This document shows positions 26,255 through 34,909 of a stretch of 64,000 nt of DNA, piece by piece. Position numbers and translations under genes: made by a program. Location: positions 62,001 through 126,000 of the forward strand of contig CP099603.1 of assembly GCA_024372625.1 (NCBI GenBank), written 5' to 3'. This DNA comes from Comamonadaceae bacterium OTU4NAUVB1. Lineage in GTDB: Bacteria; Pseudomonadota; Gammaproteobacteria; Burkholderiales; Burkholderiaceae_C. Under the pieces are notes generated by a model. It saw only the letters and a program-made list of their open reading frames with translations, was not told the DNA's origin and did not search any database. How positions within the stretch are numbered: the stretch's first letter is position 1; each line of letters begins with the position of its first letter.

Positions 26255-27688
26255 TCAATGGGCGGCGCCAGCGGCAGCGGCAGCCGGTGCAGGCGCCGCG
26301 CCAGAGGCCATGGCAGGGACCGCGCCACCCGGGCGGCCGATGACGGCCGCAGCGAGCGAGGCGTCGGCGAGCCAAAACTGGTGCTGGGCGTCGATGGCAC
26401 GGCGCACGCTCGTGACCTGGGCGCGCGCTTCGGCCAGCAACTCGAAGACGCCGATGAACATGCCGTTGTAGCGAAGCATGTTTTCGTCGGCGATGGCCTG
26501 GCGCAGCGGCACGATCTCGTCGCGGTAGTGGCGCGCCACGTCATAGGACGTGCGATAGGCCGAGTAGCCCTCGCGCAGTTGTGAGGACGCACCGCGCACT
26601 GTCGCGTCGTAGCGGTTGGCCGCGGCCAGCGTCTGAGCGCTGAAGAGGTCGCGCCGGGCACCCCCCCAGTCGAACAGCGGCAGCCGGATGTCGAGCTCGA
26701 AGCCACGACCCGTGCTCTGGGTGCCCTCGGCGTTGTCGAAGACGGTGTCGCGCCGCGCACCCACTTCCACATCGATGAAGGTGCCCAGCAGGTTGAAGCC
26801 CTGCGCGCGGCCCACGAGGTCCAACTGGCTGCGGGCGAGTTGCACATCGAGGCGCTGCTGCGCGGCGGTCTTCGACACCTCCTGCGGATCGCGCGGCGCC
26901 TTGGGCAGATCGGGCAGGCGCGCGGGCAGGGTCAGGCGCGTGGCCTGAGCCTCGTCCAGACCCAGGATGCGCACCAGGTCCTCGCGCGTGGCGGTCACAG
27001 CATGGAGTGCGAGGGCCAGATCGGTCGTGGCGTCCGCGTAGAACACCTGCTGGCGGGCGCGCTGGAGCTTGCTGAAGTTGCCCACCAGCTGCATCCGACG
27101 CGCCAGTTGCGCGCTGGCCTGTGCCGAGCGGTTGACCTGCTCGGCGTACGAGAGCGCCTGCTGGGCGGCCACCGCGCGCACCCAGGCCTGCTTGACCTGG
27201 GTGACCTGATCGATCACGACGCCCGTCAGCTGGATCTTGGCCTGCTCGGCTTGGCTGCGGGAGAGGCCCAGGCGCTGCGGCAACAAGAGGATGTCCACCA
27301 GCCCGAAGGACAGCAAGCGGCCCAGTTCGAGTTCGTCATTTAGGCGCACGCGCTCGAACGACAAGATCGGGTTGGGCAGGCGGCCGACTTGGTTGGCGAG
27401 GGCGAGGTTGACTGCGCTCTGCGCAATCAAGGCCTGGAGCGACGGACTGTTGGCCAGGGCCACCTGCACAGCGTCGCTTTGCGTCAAGGGTCGCGACAGC
27501 AACTCGTTCGTCAGGGCGGCGCGCTGGTCGCGCTGCGCTTTCGTGCGGCTGAGCTCGACCTTGCCCTGGGTGAACGGCTCGGAACGGGCGTTGGTTTCCT
27601 TCAGGGCGTCATCGATGCTGACGGAGGCGCAGCCGGTCAGGGTCAGGACGACCGCTGCCAGGGCGCTTAGGCGGAAGGCCGGCTTCAT
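26255..27688 (-). CDS. TolC-family outer-membrane protein (CusC-like lipoprotein)
   Basis: A 477-aa outer-membrane factor. The signal peptide ends in a lipobox (LTGCA, Cys at about residue 20) and the rest has the long helical repeats of TolC proteins. No RND pump or adaptor is encoded next to it, so it may work with copper pumps elsewhere or have a stand-alone role. It overlaps the upstream gene by four bases (ATGA). Confidence 0.87.
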   Translation of the reverse strand: MKPAFRLSALAAVVLTLTGCASVSIDDALKETNARSEPFTQGKVELSRTKAQRDQRAALTNELLSRPLTQSDAVQVALANSPSLQALIAQSAVNLALANQVGRLPNPILSFERVRLNDELELGRLLSFGLVDILLLPQRLGLSRSQAEQAKIQLTGVVIDQVTQVKQAWVRAVAAQQALSYAEQVNRSAQASAQLARRMQLVGNFSKLQRARQQVFYADATTDLALALHAVTATREDLVRILGLDEAQATRLTLPARLPDLPKAPRDPQEVSKTAAQQRLDVQLARSQLDLVGRAQGFNLLGTFIDVEVGARRDTVFDNAEGTQSTGRGFELDIRLPLFDWGGARRDLFSAQTLAAANRYDATVRGASSQLREGYSAYRTSYDVARHYRDEIVPLRQAIADENMLRYNGMFIGVFELLAEARAQVTSVRRAIDAQHQFWLADASLAAAVIGRPGGAVPAMASGAAPAPAAAAAGAAH

Positions 27689-28080
27689 GGCTGGCCTTTC
27701 TTCGGCGCCATGGGCATCGACATCGAGGCCCCCGAGGGCATGGGGTGGCCACCCCCGCTCTGGGCGGCGTGTCCGGCATGTCCGGCCTGGGCGCCCGGAC
27801 CTGCGTTGGCCTCAGACGCCTCCTTGGCGTAGGCCTTCCAACCGCCGCGTTGGTGGACGGTGTCGTTGGCTTGCTGCCAGGGGACGGCTTTCTCGTCGGT
27901 GAATCCCTGGAAACCCTCCAGGGCCGAGCGATAGGACAAGGCGGTCGGTGCCGCCTGTGCCGGGCGTTGCGCGTCTGACGAAGCGTCAGGATCAGGAGTT
28001 TGGGCGTGAGCAGCGGCAGCAAAAATGGCTGCGGCCACGGGAACGATGACCAGCCATCGGGCTGGCGAAAAATGATGCAT
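27685..28080 (-). CDS. Periplasmic protein of unknown function in the copper cluster
   Basis: A 131-aa protein with signal peptide (AAAHA cleavage). The middle has a conserved-looking segment YRSALEGFQGFTDEKAVPWQ and ANDTVHQRGGWKAYAKEA; the C terminus is rich in Gly, His and Met (GHAGHAAQSGGGHPMP, SMSMPM), which suggests metal binding. Similar small proteins precede TolC-like genes in other copper clusters, but no function is established. It overlaps the TolC-like gene by ATGA. Confidence 0.7.
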   Translation of the reverse strand: MHHFSPARWLVIVPVAAAIFAAAAHAQTPDPDASSDAQRPAQAAPTALSYRSALEGFQGFTDEKAVPWQQANDTVHQRGGWKAYAKEASEANAGPGAQAGHAGHAAQSGGGHPMPSGASMSMPMAPKKGQP

Positions 28081-28202
28081 GGAAGCCTCGCGAGGTCATG
28101 AACGGGGTCCGTCAACGCATGCGCACGAAGGCGCGCGGGTCAAGACGGGCGGAACATGGGCGTGCGCAGCGACCCGTGAGACTTCACGGGCGTGCGAACG
28201 CC

Positions 28203-28601
28203 TTAGGCGCGAGGCGGTTTGTCGAGGAGACGGGGTTCGACGTTGCGGGCAACGTCAACGGGCTCTTGCAAATCCGCTTGGGGAAGCGTGAAGAGCGCCG
28301 GGGGATGCAGAGCAGTGGTCAATGCCGACGAATGACACGCACCACAGGTGCCGCACTTGTGGCCGGCGTCGTCGTCGGCCACATGTGCATCGTGCTCGTG
28401 CGCGCTGAGCGTCGGGTCAATCTGACCATGGTCATGGACGGCCACCGCGTCAGGAACACCACGCGCTGTCTGCAGCACCTGGGTTTGTGACATTGTCGAA
28501 CTGCTGGACACGCAGAATGCCATGGTCGCTGCCGCGTATCCCTGGAAGGGGACAGCGAGCATGACGGCCCACAGCAAAAACAGACGTATCCGGGAAAACA
28601 T
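28203..28601 (-). CDS. DUF2946-like exported metal-binding protein (CopL-like)
   Basis: A 132-aa protein with signal peptide (FLLWAVMLAVPFQGYAAA). It has a His/Asp-rich part (HEHDAHVADDDAGH) followed by KCGTCGACHSS, a CxxCxxCH motif seen in small copper-cluster proteins of the DUF2946/CopL type. It is the first gene of the minus-strand copper cluster. The frame is open upstream, but the ATG at 28601 starts the signal peptide. The family name is tentative. Confidence 0.65.
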   Translation of the reverse strand: MFSRIRLFLLWAVMLAVPFQGYAAATMAFCVSSSSTMSQTQVLQTARGVPDAVAVHDHGQIDPTLSAHEHDAHVADDDAGHKCGTCGACHSSALTTALHPPALFTLPQADLQEPVDVARNVEPRLLDKPPRA

Positions 28602-28766
28602 GCGCGCAGTGTAGCGAGATGCCGGCACCCTGTGGTCACGCGTGGGGATGGACCTCGTGCATGAACGCACGTGCGATCCCGTGTGCGTGCGCATCGACGG
28701 GCCAATCCATCTGCATGGCCTACAGCACATGACAGCCCAGGCTGCTGGACCCTCAGAGGCCGTGCG

Positions 28767-28780
28767 AGGTTACTCAACCT
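28767..28780. promoter_or_regulatory. Small dyad upstream of the first DUF305 gene
   Basis: AGGTT-ACTC-AACCT lies 33 bases before the DUF305 start. It could be an operator; no ECF-type or CueR-type promoter like those elsewhere in the island was found here. Confidence 0.25.
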
Positions 28781-28812
28781 GTTGCCACGACTTTTAACCC
28801 AAGGAGATCCCT

Positions 28813-29253
28813 ATGAAACTCACTTTCAACGCTCGCCTAACCCAGCGTTCTAGCAATTTTCTGCTGAAGGCGGTCTGTGCGTTCAGCTTGCTTGGCACGC
28901 TGGCGGCGCCGCTGGCCGTGCAGGCTCAGCCTGCGAAGGCAGAAGCTCCCATGGCCGGTCACGCCATGCCCGCGGGGGGCATGAACCACGGCGGTGACAT
29001 GAAGGCGATGATGAAAGGCATGAACGACAAGATGGCTGGCATGACCATGACGGGCAATCACGATGTGGACTTTGCCCAGATGATGCGCATTCACCATCAA
29101 GGCGCCATCGACATGGCGGAGATGGAACTGAAAAATGGCGAGGACGCTTCGATGCGGAAAATGGCGCAAGAGGTCATCAAAACGCAGAAAAAGGAAATAG
29201 CTACCATCGATCGTTTTTTGACTAAAAATGGCTCGCCTGCCAAGGGTTCTTAA
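28813..29253 (+). CDS. DUF305 (CopM-like) exported copper-binding protein, copy 1
   Basis: A 146-aa exported protein. A signal peptide ends near VQAQ; a Met/His-rich part follows (MAGHAMPAGGMNHGGDMKAMMKGM), then the DUF305 core with MMRIHHQGAIDMAEMEL. In cyanobacterial CopM such Met/His clusters bind copper in the periplasm. AAGGAG lies ahead of the ATG. It is divergent from the cop cluster and ends before the terminator at 29380. A second DUF305 gene lies at 32756-33178. Confidence 0.85.
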   Translation: MKLTFNARLTQRSSNFLLKAVCAFSLLGTLAAPLAVQAQPAKAEAPMAGHAMPAGGMNHGGDMKAMMKGMNDKMAGMTMTGNHDVDFAQMMRIHHQGAIDMAEMELKNGEDASMRKMAQEVIKTQKKEIATIDRFLTKNGSPAKGS

Positions 29254-29379
29254 ACCAGATTAAAAAAGCGAACATAGATCGCCGTGGATTTAAAAATAAA
29301 TAAAGTGCTGAAATCAAATTCGATGCTGCATTGAAAATGCCAGCATGCAGATATTTGATCATGGTAAAATGCACGCTGA

Positions 29380-29404
29380 AGCCGACGCCTGACGTCGGCT
29401 TTTT
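29380..29404 (+). terminator. Rho-independent terminator after DUF305 copy 1
   Basis: AGCCGACG-CCTGA-CGTCGGCT is a perfect 8-bp stem followed by TTTT. It lies 126 bases after the DUF305 stop and just before repeat R2. Confidence 0.85.
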
Positions 29405-29415
29405 ACATTTGGCTT

Positions 29416-29448
29416 GATGATAAATCAGCCAATTGTGGTTAATCAACA
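29416..29448 (+). repeat. Direct repeat copy R2
   Basis: The left arm contains GATAAATC (29419-29426), the spacer is AGCCAATTGT, and the right side reads TGTGGTTAATCAACA (29434-29448), two mismatches from R1. It lies between two convergent gene ends, so it is unlikely to be an operator. Confidence 0.65.
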
Positions 29449-29532
29449 GATCTGATGTCTGACTGATTGCTTGCTGGCGCTTGTAGAGCACTGGGTCACA
29501 TCGTCCAACGCCCTAATGCGGGCTGTTGGCTT

Positions 29533-30522
29533 CTATGCTTCGTGTGCTACTTCTAGAGCGTTTTGCCGATCGATGCAAAAAAGCTTTCGATAGGCAGAGG
29601 GCGAAGTCTGGAGATGGCTGGCGAACAGCTGGCGCAGCGAGAGGGCGGTGCCGAACCCGACTTCGGTGGCCACGCGCTCGATCGGGAAGTCGGTGGTTTC
29701 CAGCAACTGCTGCGCCCGCGCGATGCGCTCCGCAGCCAGCCACTTGACCACGGTGGTGCCCGTCGCCTCGCGAAAACGTCGCGTGAAGGTGCGTCGGCTC
29801 ATCCGCGCGACGTCAGCCAGGGTGTCCAGCGACAGCGGTTCAGACAAGTGGCTGCGTGCCCATTCCAGCACGCCGGGCAAGCGGTTTTCGCTCGGCAGCG
29901 CAGGCACCGGCTGCTCGATGTACTGGGCCTGGCCGCCCTGGCGATGAGGCGGTGTCACCAGCATCCGCGCGACGCGGTTGGCGACGTCGGCGCCGTGGCG
30001 CTGACGCACGAGGTTCAGGCAGCAATCGATCGCCGCAACCGTCCCGGCCGATGTGATGACGTTGCCATCGTCCACGTAGAGCACATCGCGAAGAAAGTCG
30101 GTCCGCGGAAAGCGCGTGGCGAAGAGTTCGCGACAAGCCCAGTGGGTGGTCGCTCGGCGCCCGTCGAGCAAGCCGGCATCGCCCAGCACGAAAGCGCCCA
30201 GGCACAGACCGACCACCTGCGCGCCGCGCGCATGGGCCTTTCGCAAGGCCTCGCTCAGCACTGCGGGCGCAGCGTTCTCAGGATGGTCCCAGGCCGGAAC
30301 GATGACGACGTCGGCATCGACCATGGCATCCAGGCCGCTGGGCACCTCGATCTCCATGCCCTGGTCACAGCGCACACGACCGGGCGTCGGTGCGCAGTAG
30401 CGCACTTCGTACGGCGGGAAGCCCGCGGGTGCCGGCGTCACTCCGAACACCATGCTGGGCACCGAGAGGTGAAACAGGCTGACGCCCTCGAAGGCAAGCA
30501 CGGCGACGCGGACGGGTGGCAT
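29533..30522 (-). CDS. GlxA-family AraC-type transcriptional regulator
   Basis: A 329-aa regulator. The N-terminal half is a DJ-1/PfpI-like amidase fold (VAVLAFEGVSLFHL, then GLCLGAFVLGDAGLLDGRRATTHW); the C-terminal half has two AraC helix-turn-helix motifs (LADVARMSRRTFTRRFREATG, then IERVATEVGFGTALSLRQLF). The ATG at 30522 is preferred to an upstream one at 30558, since it starts MPPVRVAVL as in the family. Targets are unknown; the divergent UlaG-like gene is the nearest candidate. Confidence 0.87.
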   Translation of the reverse strand: MPPVRVAVLAFEGVSLFHLSVPSMVFGVTPAPAGFPPYEVRYCAPTPGRVRCDQGMEIEVPSGLDAMVDADVVIVPAWDHPENAAPAVLSEALRKAHARGAQVVGLCLGAFVLGDAGLLDGRRATTHWACRELFATRFPRTDFLRDVLYVDDGNVITSAGTVAAIDCCLNLVRQRHGADVANRVARMLVTPPHRQGGQAQYIEQPVPALPSENRLPGVLEWARSHLSEPLSLDTLADVARMSRRTFTRRFREATGTTVVKWLAAERIARAQQLLETTDFPIERVATEVGFGTALSLRQLFASHLQTSPSAYRKLFCIDRQNALEVAHEA

Positions 30523-30683
30523 GGCAGCTCCAGGGACAAGACTGAACGAATGGCCCAATCCTAGCGATCAAAGTCATCCGGGCCAATGGTGCAAAGCGTC
30601 TTCGATCCGCAAACTGGACCCACCGCACGAACACCAGTTCATCGTGCACAACCAGCAAACCAACGATCGGTAAGGAAATCCCC

Positions 30684-31595
30684 ATGAAAGTCTTGAATGT
30701 TCTGCGTGTCACCGCCGCACTTGGCAGCATCGGCATGATCGTCGCCTGCGGCACGGCCTACTCCAGCAACAGCGCTTCAAGCGTTCCCGCTCCCACAGCG
30801 GCAACCGTCGTGCAGCTCCAGCAGATTCGCAATGCGACCGTCAAGATCGATTTCGCAGGCACCACGTTCCTGGTCGATCCGATGCTCTCAGCCAAGGGTG
30901 CATTCCCAGGTTTCCCCAACACCTACCGCAGCGAACTGCGCAATCCCCTGGTGGATCTGCCTTTCACGGCCGATCAAGTGCTCGAGAGCGTCGAAGCCGT
31001 CGTGGTGACCCACACCCACACTGACCACTGGGACGAAGCCGCACAGAAGCGCATTCCCAAAGACATGCCCATCTTTGTGCAGAACGACCTGGACGCCAAA
31101 ACGATCCGTGGTCAGGGCTTCAAGGACGTGCGTGTGCTTCAAGACACCACCACGTTCAATGGCGTGAAGCTGAGCAAGACCGGTGGCCAGCATGGCACCG
31201 ACCTGTGGTTTGCGGATCCCGTACGTTCAGAGGGCATGGGCCCGGTCATGGGCGTCGTGTTCTCGGCGCCCAAGGCCAAGACGGTCTATGTGGCCGGTGA
31301 CACCGTCTGGCGTCCAGAGGTGGACCAGGCCCTGACGACTCACAAGCCGGACGTCATCGTCCTGAACACCGGCAGTGCCCTCATGAGCGGCTTCGAGGAG
31401 CACCCGATCATCATGGGCAAGCAGGACGCCCTCCAAGCTGCCAAGGCAGCGCCCAAGGCGGCCATCGTGGCGGTGCACATGGATTCGGTGAATCACATGT
31501 CGCTCAGCCGCAAAGAACTGCGCGCTTTTTTGCAGGAGCAAAAGATTCAGGATCGCGTGGCCATTCCTGCGGATGGCGAGACGATGCGGTTCTGA
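30684..31595 (+). CDS. MBL-fold metal-dependent hydrolase, lipoprotein, UlaG-like
   Basis: A 303-aa protein. The signal peptide ends in a lipobox (MIVAC, Cys21), so it is probably anchored in the envelope. The metal site is intact: THTHTDHWDE (HxHxDH), GGQHG, AGDTVW and VHMDSVNH, the order seen in UlaG-type beta-lactamase-fold hydrolases. The substrate is unknown. An AAGGAAA sequence precedes the ATG. It is followed by the isochorismatase-like gene after 59 bases. Confidence 0.85.
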   Translation: MKVLNVLRVTAALGSIGMIVACGTAYSSNSASSVPAPTAATVVQLQQIRNATVKIDFAGTTFLVDPMLSAKGAFPGFPNTYRSELRNPLVDLPFTADQVLESVEAVVVTHTHTDHWDEAAQKRIPKDMPIFVQNDLDAKTIRGQGFKDVRVLQDTTTFNGVKLSKTGGQHGTDLWFADPVRSEGMGPVMGVVFSAPKAKTVYVAGDTVWRPEVDQALTTHKPDVIVLNTGSALMSGFEEHPIIMGKQDALQAAKAAPKAAIVAVHMDSVNHMSLSRKELRAFLQEQKIQDRVAIPADGETMRF

Positions 31596-31654
31596 GCCCT
31601 GCTGTATCGACCGCGATGCCAAGCTGTTCCGTCCACCTACAGAAAGACCAAGCA

Positions 31655-32143
31655 ATGAAACAAGCACTCGTCGTCATCGACATCCAGAATGAATACTTTC
31701 CTGGCGGAGGATTCGTGCTGGAAGGTGCCAAAGAAGCCTGTCGAGGCGCCATCGAAGCGATCGAGCATGCAAAACGCGAGGGATGGCTGGTCGTCAGCGT
31801 GCAGCACGTCAATGCGCCGGATGCGCCTGCTTTCAAGCCTGATACGAAAGGCGTGAAAACGCATGCCAGCGTTGCCGCCGCGCTTGGGGACGTTCCCGTC
31901 GTCGTGCAAAGGGAAGCCGACAGCTTCTTCGAGACCGATCTGGAAAAGATCGTGCGTGACGCCGGCATCACGGACCTCTACCTCACGGGCATGCTGACGC
32001 AGCACTGCGTCACCCATACCGCACTGTCCCCGCAAGCACGCGACATGAACGTTCACATCATTGCCAAAGGCTGCGCTGCGCCTGCCAAAGCATTGAGTGA
32101 CTTGGCCTTGCAGGGTCTGAGCGCTCGGTGTCGAATAGCATAA
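31655..32143 (+). CDS. Isochorismatase-like cysteine hydrolase, C-terminally shortened
   Basis: A 162-aa protein of the isochorismatase/nicotinamidase fold: ALVVIDIQNEYF (catalytic Asp), a Lys/Arg region at VVQREADSFFET, and the Cys loop LTGMLTQHCVTHTA. Family members usually continue 15-25 residues beyond the final SDLALQGLSARC segment, while this one stops after CRIA in a sudden change to AT-rich sequence. The shortening occurs about 130 bases before repeat R3, which suggests a recombination event. It may still be active. Confidence 0.78.
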   Translation: MKQALVVIDIQNEYFPGGGFVLEGAKEACRGAIEAIEHAKREGWLVVSVQHVNAPDAPAFKPDTKGVKTHASVAAALGDVPVVVQREADSFFETDLEKIVRDAGITDLYLTGMLTQHCVTHTALSPQARDMNVHIIAKGCAAPAKALSDLALQGLSARCRIA

Positions 32144-32622
32144 AATAACTTCTGCTCTACATCTATTTGGTTTTGACAAAATCGATGTTGGATTTTCAGA
32201 ATACTATTAAGCGTTGAAAATTTAAAGTAGGGAAAAAGGTTGATATTTTTATGCCGGCCTTTTTCGTTTTCTTTAATGCTAAATCGGCGAAATGTGATTT
32301 ATCAACATCCCTTTCATCATTACGCGCCGTTCTAGAAAACCGCATGCAGCTTGAAACAATGAGCCTCGTGCCTGTGACCTCATCGAGCTCAAGGTTCTCC
32401 ACTCGGTGTGGTCGTTGCACCTGCGATCAGCATTCAAACTGCGCCGCTGTCGATTGGCCATGGCCGACCTTGCCTGACCACGTACACCTCAGCCATCTTC
32501 AGAGAGCGCATCCAAGTCCTCGGCGTTTGCGGCCGTGCGGTGCACTTTTCATCTGGAGGTGAAGTGAGCAGCGCCTTTGCGGTCACTGAAACCACCACGC
32601 GCTCATGAGTTGAACGTGGACC
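32144..32622. other. Gene-free, low-GC stretch around repeat R3
   Basis: No convincing gene. It holds a half-terminator (ATGCCGGCCTTTTT at 32251-32264, matching the right half of the complete terminator at 23555) and repeat R3. A short open frame near 32390-32475 does not match any family I know. Confidence 0.5.
32275..32307 (+). repeat. Direct repeat copy R3
   Basis: The left arm is reduced to GCTAAATC, the spacer is GGCGAAATG, and the right side TGTGATTTATCAACA (32293-32307) is identical to R1. Same orientation as the other copies. Confidence 0.65.
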
Positions 32623-32655
32623 TGGAATAAACGGACCACCTCATCCGTCCATCCA
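32623..32655 (+). promoter_or_regulatory. ECF-sigma-type promoter of the DUF305/beta-propeller operon
   Basis: TGGAATAAAC, 13 bases, then CGTCCATCCA. The same two blocks with identical spacing precede the ECF sigma operon on the opposite strand (36719-36751). GGAATA-like -35 and CGTCC -10 elements fit ECF sigma factor promoters. Confidence 0.72.
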
Positions 32656-32755
32656 TGCAGACAACCGAAAGTAACCCTTGAGCCTTTGTCCTCCTGCACT
32701 CACGCTGCCCACCGTTCGTTGGCAAGCAGGTTGCTGTCGCACGCTCGTGCAGCGC

Positions 32756-33178
32756 ATGGTCGAACGAAGCTCCACAGGAGGCTGCTTCCTTCGCGCGGCC
32801 ACCATTGGGTTGCTGGTTTCAGGAAGCGCATTGACGCAGGCCGCCGATATGCACGTCCATGGCATGCCTGCCAACGGCGCGGCACCTCCAAGCTTCGTGG
32901 CCAGCACAGCCAAGCCCTTCGATGCGTTAATGGGTGATGCCATGGCCGTCATGGATCACGGCATGCGCAACGCGCCCATGAACGGTCAGCCTGCGCACGA
33001 CTTCATGACCATGATGATTCCCCATCACCGGGGTGCCATCGACATGGCCAAATCGATCCTGCTCAACACCCAGGATCCCGAAGTGCGCAATCTTGCGCAG
33101 GGAATCATCACCGAGCAGGCCAACGAAATCCGGGTGATGCAGGCTTGGCTCGCGCGTCAAACAACGCCTACCAAGTAA
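32756..33178 (+). CDS. DUF305 exported protein, copy 2
   Basis: A 140-aa protein with a signal peptide (FLRAATIGLLVSGSALTQA) and DUF305 core HDFMTMMIPHHRGAIDMAKSILL. The Met/His-rich N-terminal part is shorter than in copy 1. The start is the ATG at 32756; a TTG at 32678 in the same frame would add 26 residues without a plausible signal peptide. It lies 100 bases downstream of an ECF-type promoter and 54 bases before the beta-propeller gene. Confidence 0.82.
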   Translation: MVERSSTGGCFLRAATIGLLVSGSALTQAADMHVHGMPANGAAPPSFVASTAKPFDALMGDAMAVMDHGMRNAPMNGQPAHDFMTMMIPHHRGAIDMAKSILLNTQDPEVRNLAQGIITEQANEIRVMQAWLARQTTPTK

Positions 33179-33232
33179 CCGCACTGCGGTCTCTAACCCT
33201 GGTGTGTGAGCACGCCGAAAAAGGTTTCCTTC

Positions 33233-34627
33233 ATGAATTTTCTCAAGCCTCTCGTCATCGCCGCAGTGCTTGCTGCCGCATCTTTTGCTGCATCGTCAGC
33301 CTCCAAGCCTGGCGATCGCGTGTACACCGCGGACCAGAACACCAACACGGTGTCGGTGGTTGACCCCAACACCAACACCTTGCTTGGCCAAATCAGGCTC
33401 GGTAACCAGCGTCCCGACGTGCTGTCGCCGCTGTACAAGGGTGAGATCAACGTGCATGGCCTCGGCTTTTCGCCTGATCACCGTACGCTGGTCGCCATTG
33501 CCAACGGCTCAAATTCGGTGACTTTCATCGACACGGCGACCAACCAGGTCAAGGGCGTGACCTATGTTGGTCGTTCGCCGCATGAGGCTTTTTTCACGCG
33601 CGACGGCAAGGAAGTCTGGGCAGTGGTGCGCGGAGAGAATTACATCTCTGTCATCGACGCCAAGACCTTCAGGGAGCAGCGCCGGATCGAAACTGCACCT
33701 GGTCCTGGCATGGTGCTGTTCACGCCCGACGGCAAGCGCGCGCTTGTGGTCTCGAGCTTCACACCCGAAGTGGCTGTGGTCGACACCCGCTCGTACAAAA
33801 TCATCAAACGCATACCCGTCATCAGCCCGTTCTCACCGTTCCTGCAGTTCACCCCGGATGGCAAAGAGGTCTGGATGGGCCACAAGGACGTCGGCAAGGT
33901 CACGCGCATCGACGTGAAATCGATGGCGGTGACCAGTGTCGTCGACACCGGCTTCATCACCAACCATCTCGGATTCGCCAAAACGGCACGCGGCACGCTG
34001 GCGTACGTCGCGGTGGGTGGAGAAAATGTCGTGAAGGTCTACTCGACCGATGGCGAAGCAAGGCTGTTGAACACCATCATGACTGGCGCGCTGCCGCATG
34101 GCGTCTGGGCATCGGACGACAGTGAACGCATGTATGTCGGCCTGGAAAACGGCGATGCGGTCCAGGTGATCGACACCGCCAGCGATAAAGTCGTTGCGAC
34201 TGTACCCGTCGGCCAGGCACCTCAAGCGCTGGTCTATGTGTCGAATGCCGTACCGTCCGGTGCCGGTATGGACAACTTGAAGCCGCTGGCGAATGCGGCC
34301 CCTGTCAACATCCCACTCCTGCCGACGTCCGGTGACGCCAAGGGCTTCGTGGTGGCACGTAACTTCGGCGTGGTCGATGCGCTGGAAGTGTTTCTCTACA
34401 AGCTAAAGCCTGAGACGGTCTACAGCATCTTTGCAGGCGATCAGAAAGTGCCCGTTGCCAGCTTCAAGACCAATTTGGCGGGGATGGCCAACGGCACGGC
34501 GATCGGGGAAATCCGCGAGGTCAAGCGTCTGCAGTCGGAAGCCAATTCGACTCCCCCAGCCCTCGTGGTCATCGAAGGCAACGGACCATTGGAAGCAGCC
34601 AAGGTCGTTCTACGTAACCCGATGTGA
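33233..34627 (+). CDS. YncE-like exported beta-propeller protein
   Basis: A 464-aa protein with signal peptide (residues 1-25) and about seven YVTN-type repeats such as VYTADQNTNTVSVVDPNTN, VTFIDTATNQVKG and VQVIDTASDKVVATVPVG. The C-terminal ~110 residues form an extra domain without repeats. Such proteins sit in the periplasm and often serve as binding or scaffold proteins; the ligand is unknown. It follows DUF305 copy 2 in the same operon and ends at a terminator whose stem overlaps the stop codon. Confidence 0.83.
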   Translation: MNFLKPLVIAAVLAAASFAASSASKPGDRVYTADQNTNTVSVVDPNTNTLLGQIRLGNQRPDVLSPLYKGEINVHGLGFSPDHRTLVAIANGSNSVTFIDTATNQVKGVTYVGRSPHEAFFTRDGKEVWAVVRGENYISVIDAKTFREQRRIETAPGPGMVLFTPDGKRALVVSSFTPEVAVVDTRSYKIIKRIPVISPFSPFLQFTPDGKEVWMGHKDVGKVTRIDVKSMAVTSVVDTGFITNHLGFAKTARGTLAYVAVGGENVVKVYSTDGEARLLNTIMTGALPHGVWASDDSERMYVGLENGDAVQVIDTASDKVVATVPVGQAPQALVYVSNAVPSGAGMDNLKPLANAAPVNIPLLPTSGDAKGFVVARNFGVVDALEVFLYKLKPETVYSIFAGDQKVPVASFKTNLAGMANGTAIGEIREVKRLQSEANSTPPALVVIEGNGPLEAAKVVLRNPM

Positions 34628-34648
34628 TCCAGGGTCCGTGGATCTTTT
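34626..34648 (+). terminator. Rho-independent terminator after the beta-propeller gene
   Basis: GATCCA-GGGTCCG-TGGATC then TTTT. The stem begins inside the stop codon (TGA 34625-34627). Confidence 0.6.
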
Positions 34649-34909
34649 GCTGTGTCGTGCGGCGACGTTGCTGCGCGAAGCGGATATAGATCAATCCGCT
34701 TGGTCCAGTCCTTGACGATGCAGGATCCTCCTTGGAAGCTGTACTGCCAGATCGCACTGGTATTAGGACGGCCCTCGAGGCGGCTAGCGAATACAGTTTT
34801 GCGGCCTGGCTGCAAAACGTCGCATGAATCGTGACGTCAGTTCGATGCTTTAATTGAGCTATTGTTTTGGTATTTCATAGGCCGCATCCTCGCCAGCAAC
34901 ACTTACAGG

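Noticed and set aside
34441..34815. 124-codon minus-strand frame after the beta-propeller gene
   Set aside because: It overlaps the propeller gene and its terminator and shows no domain.
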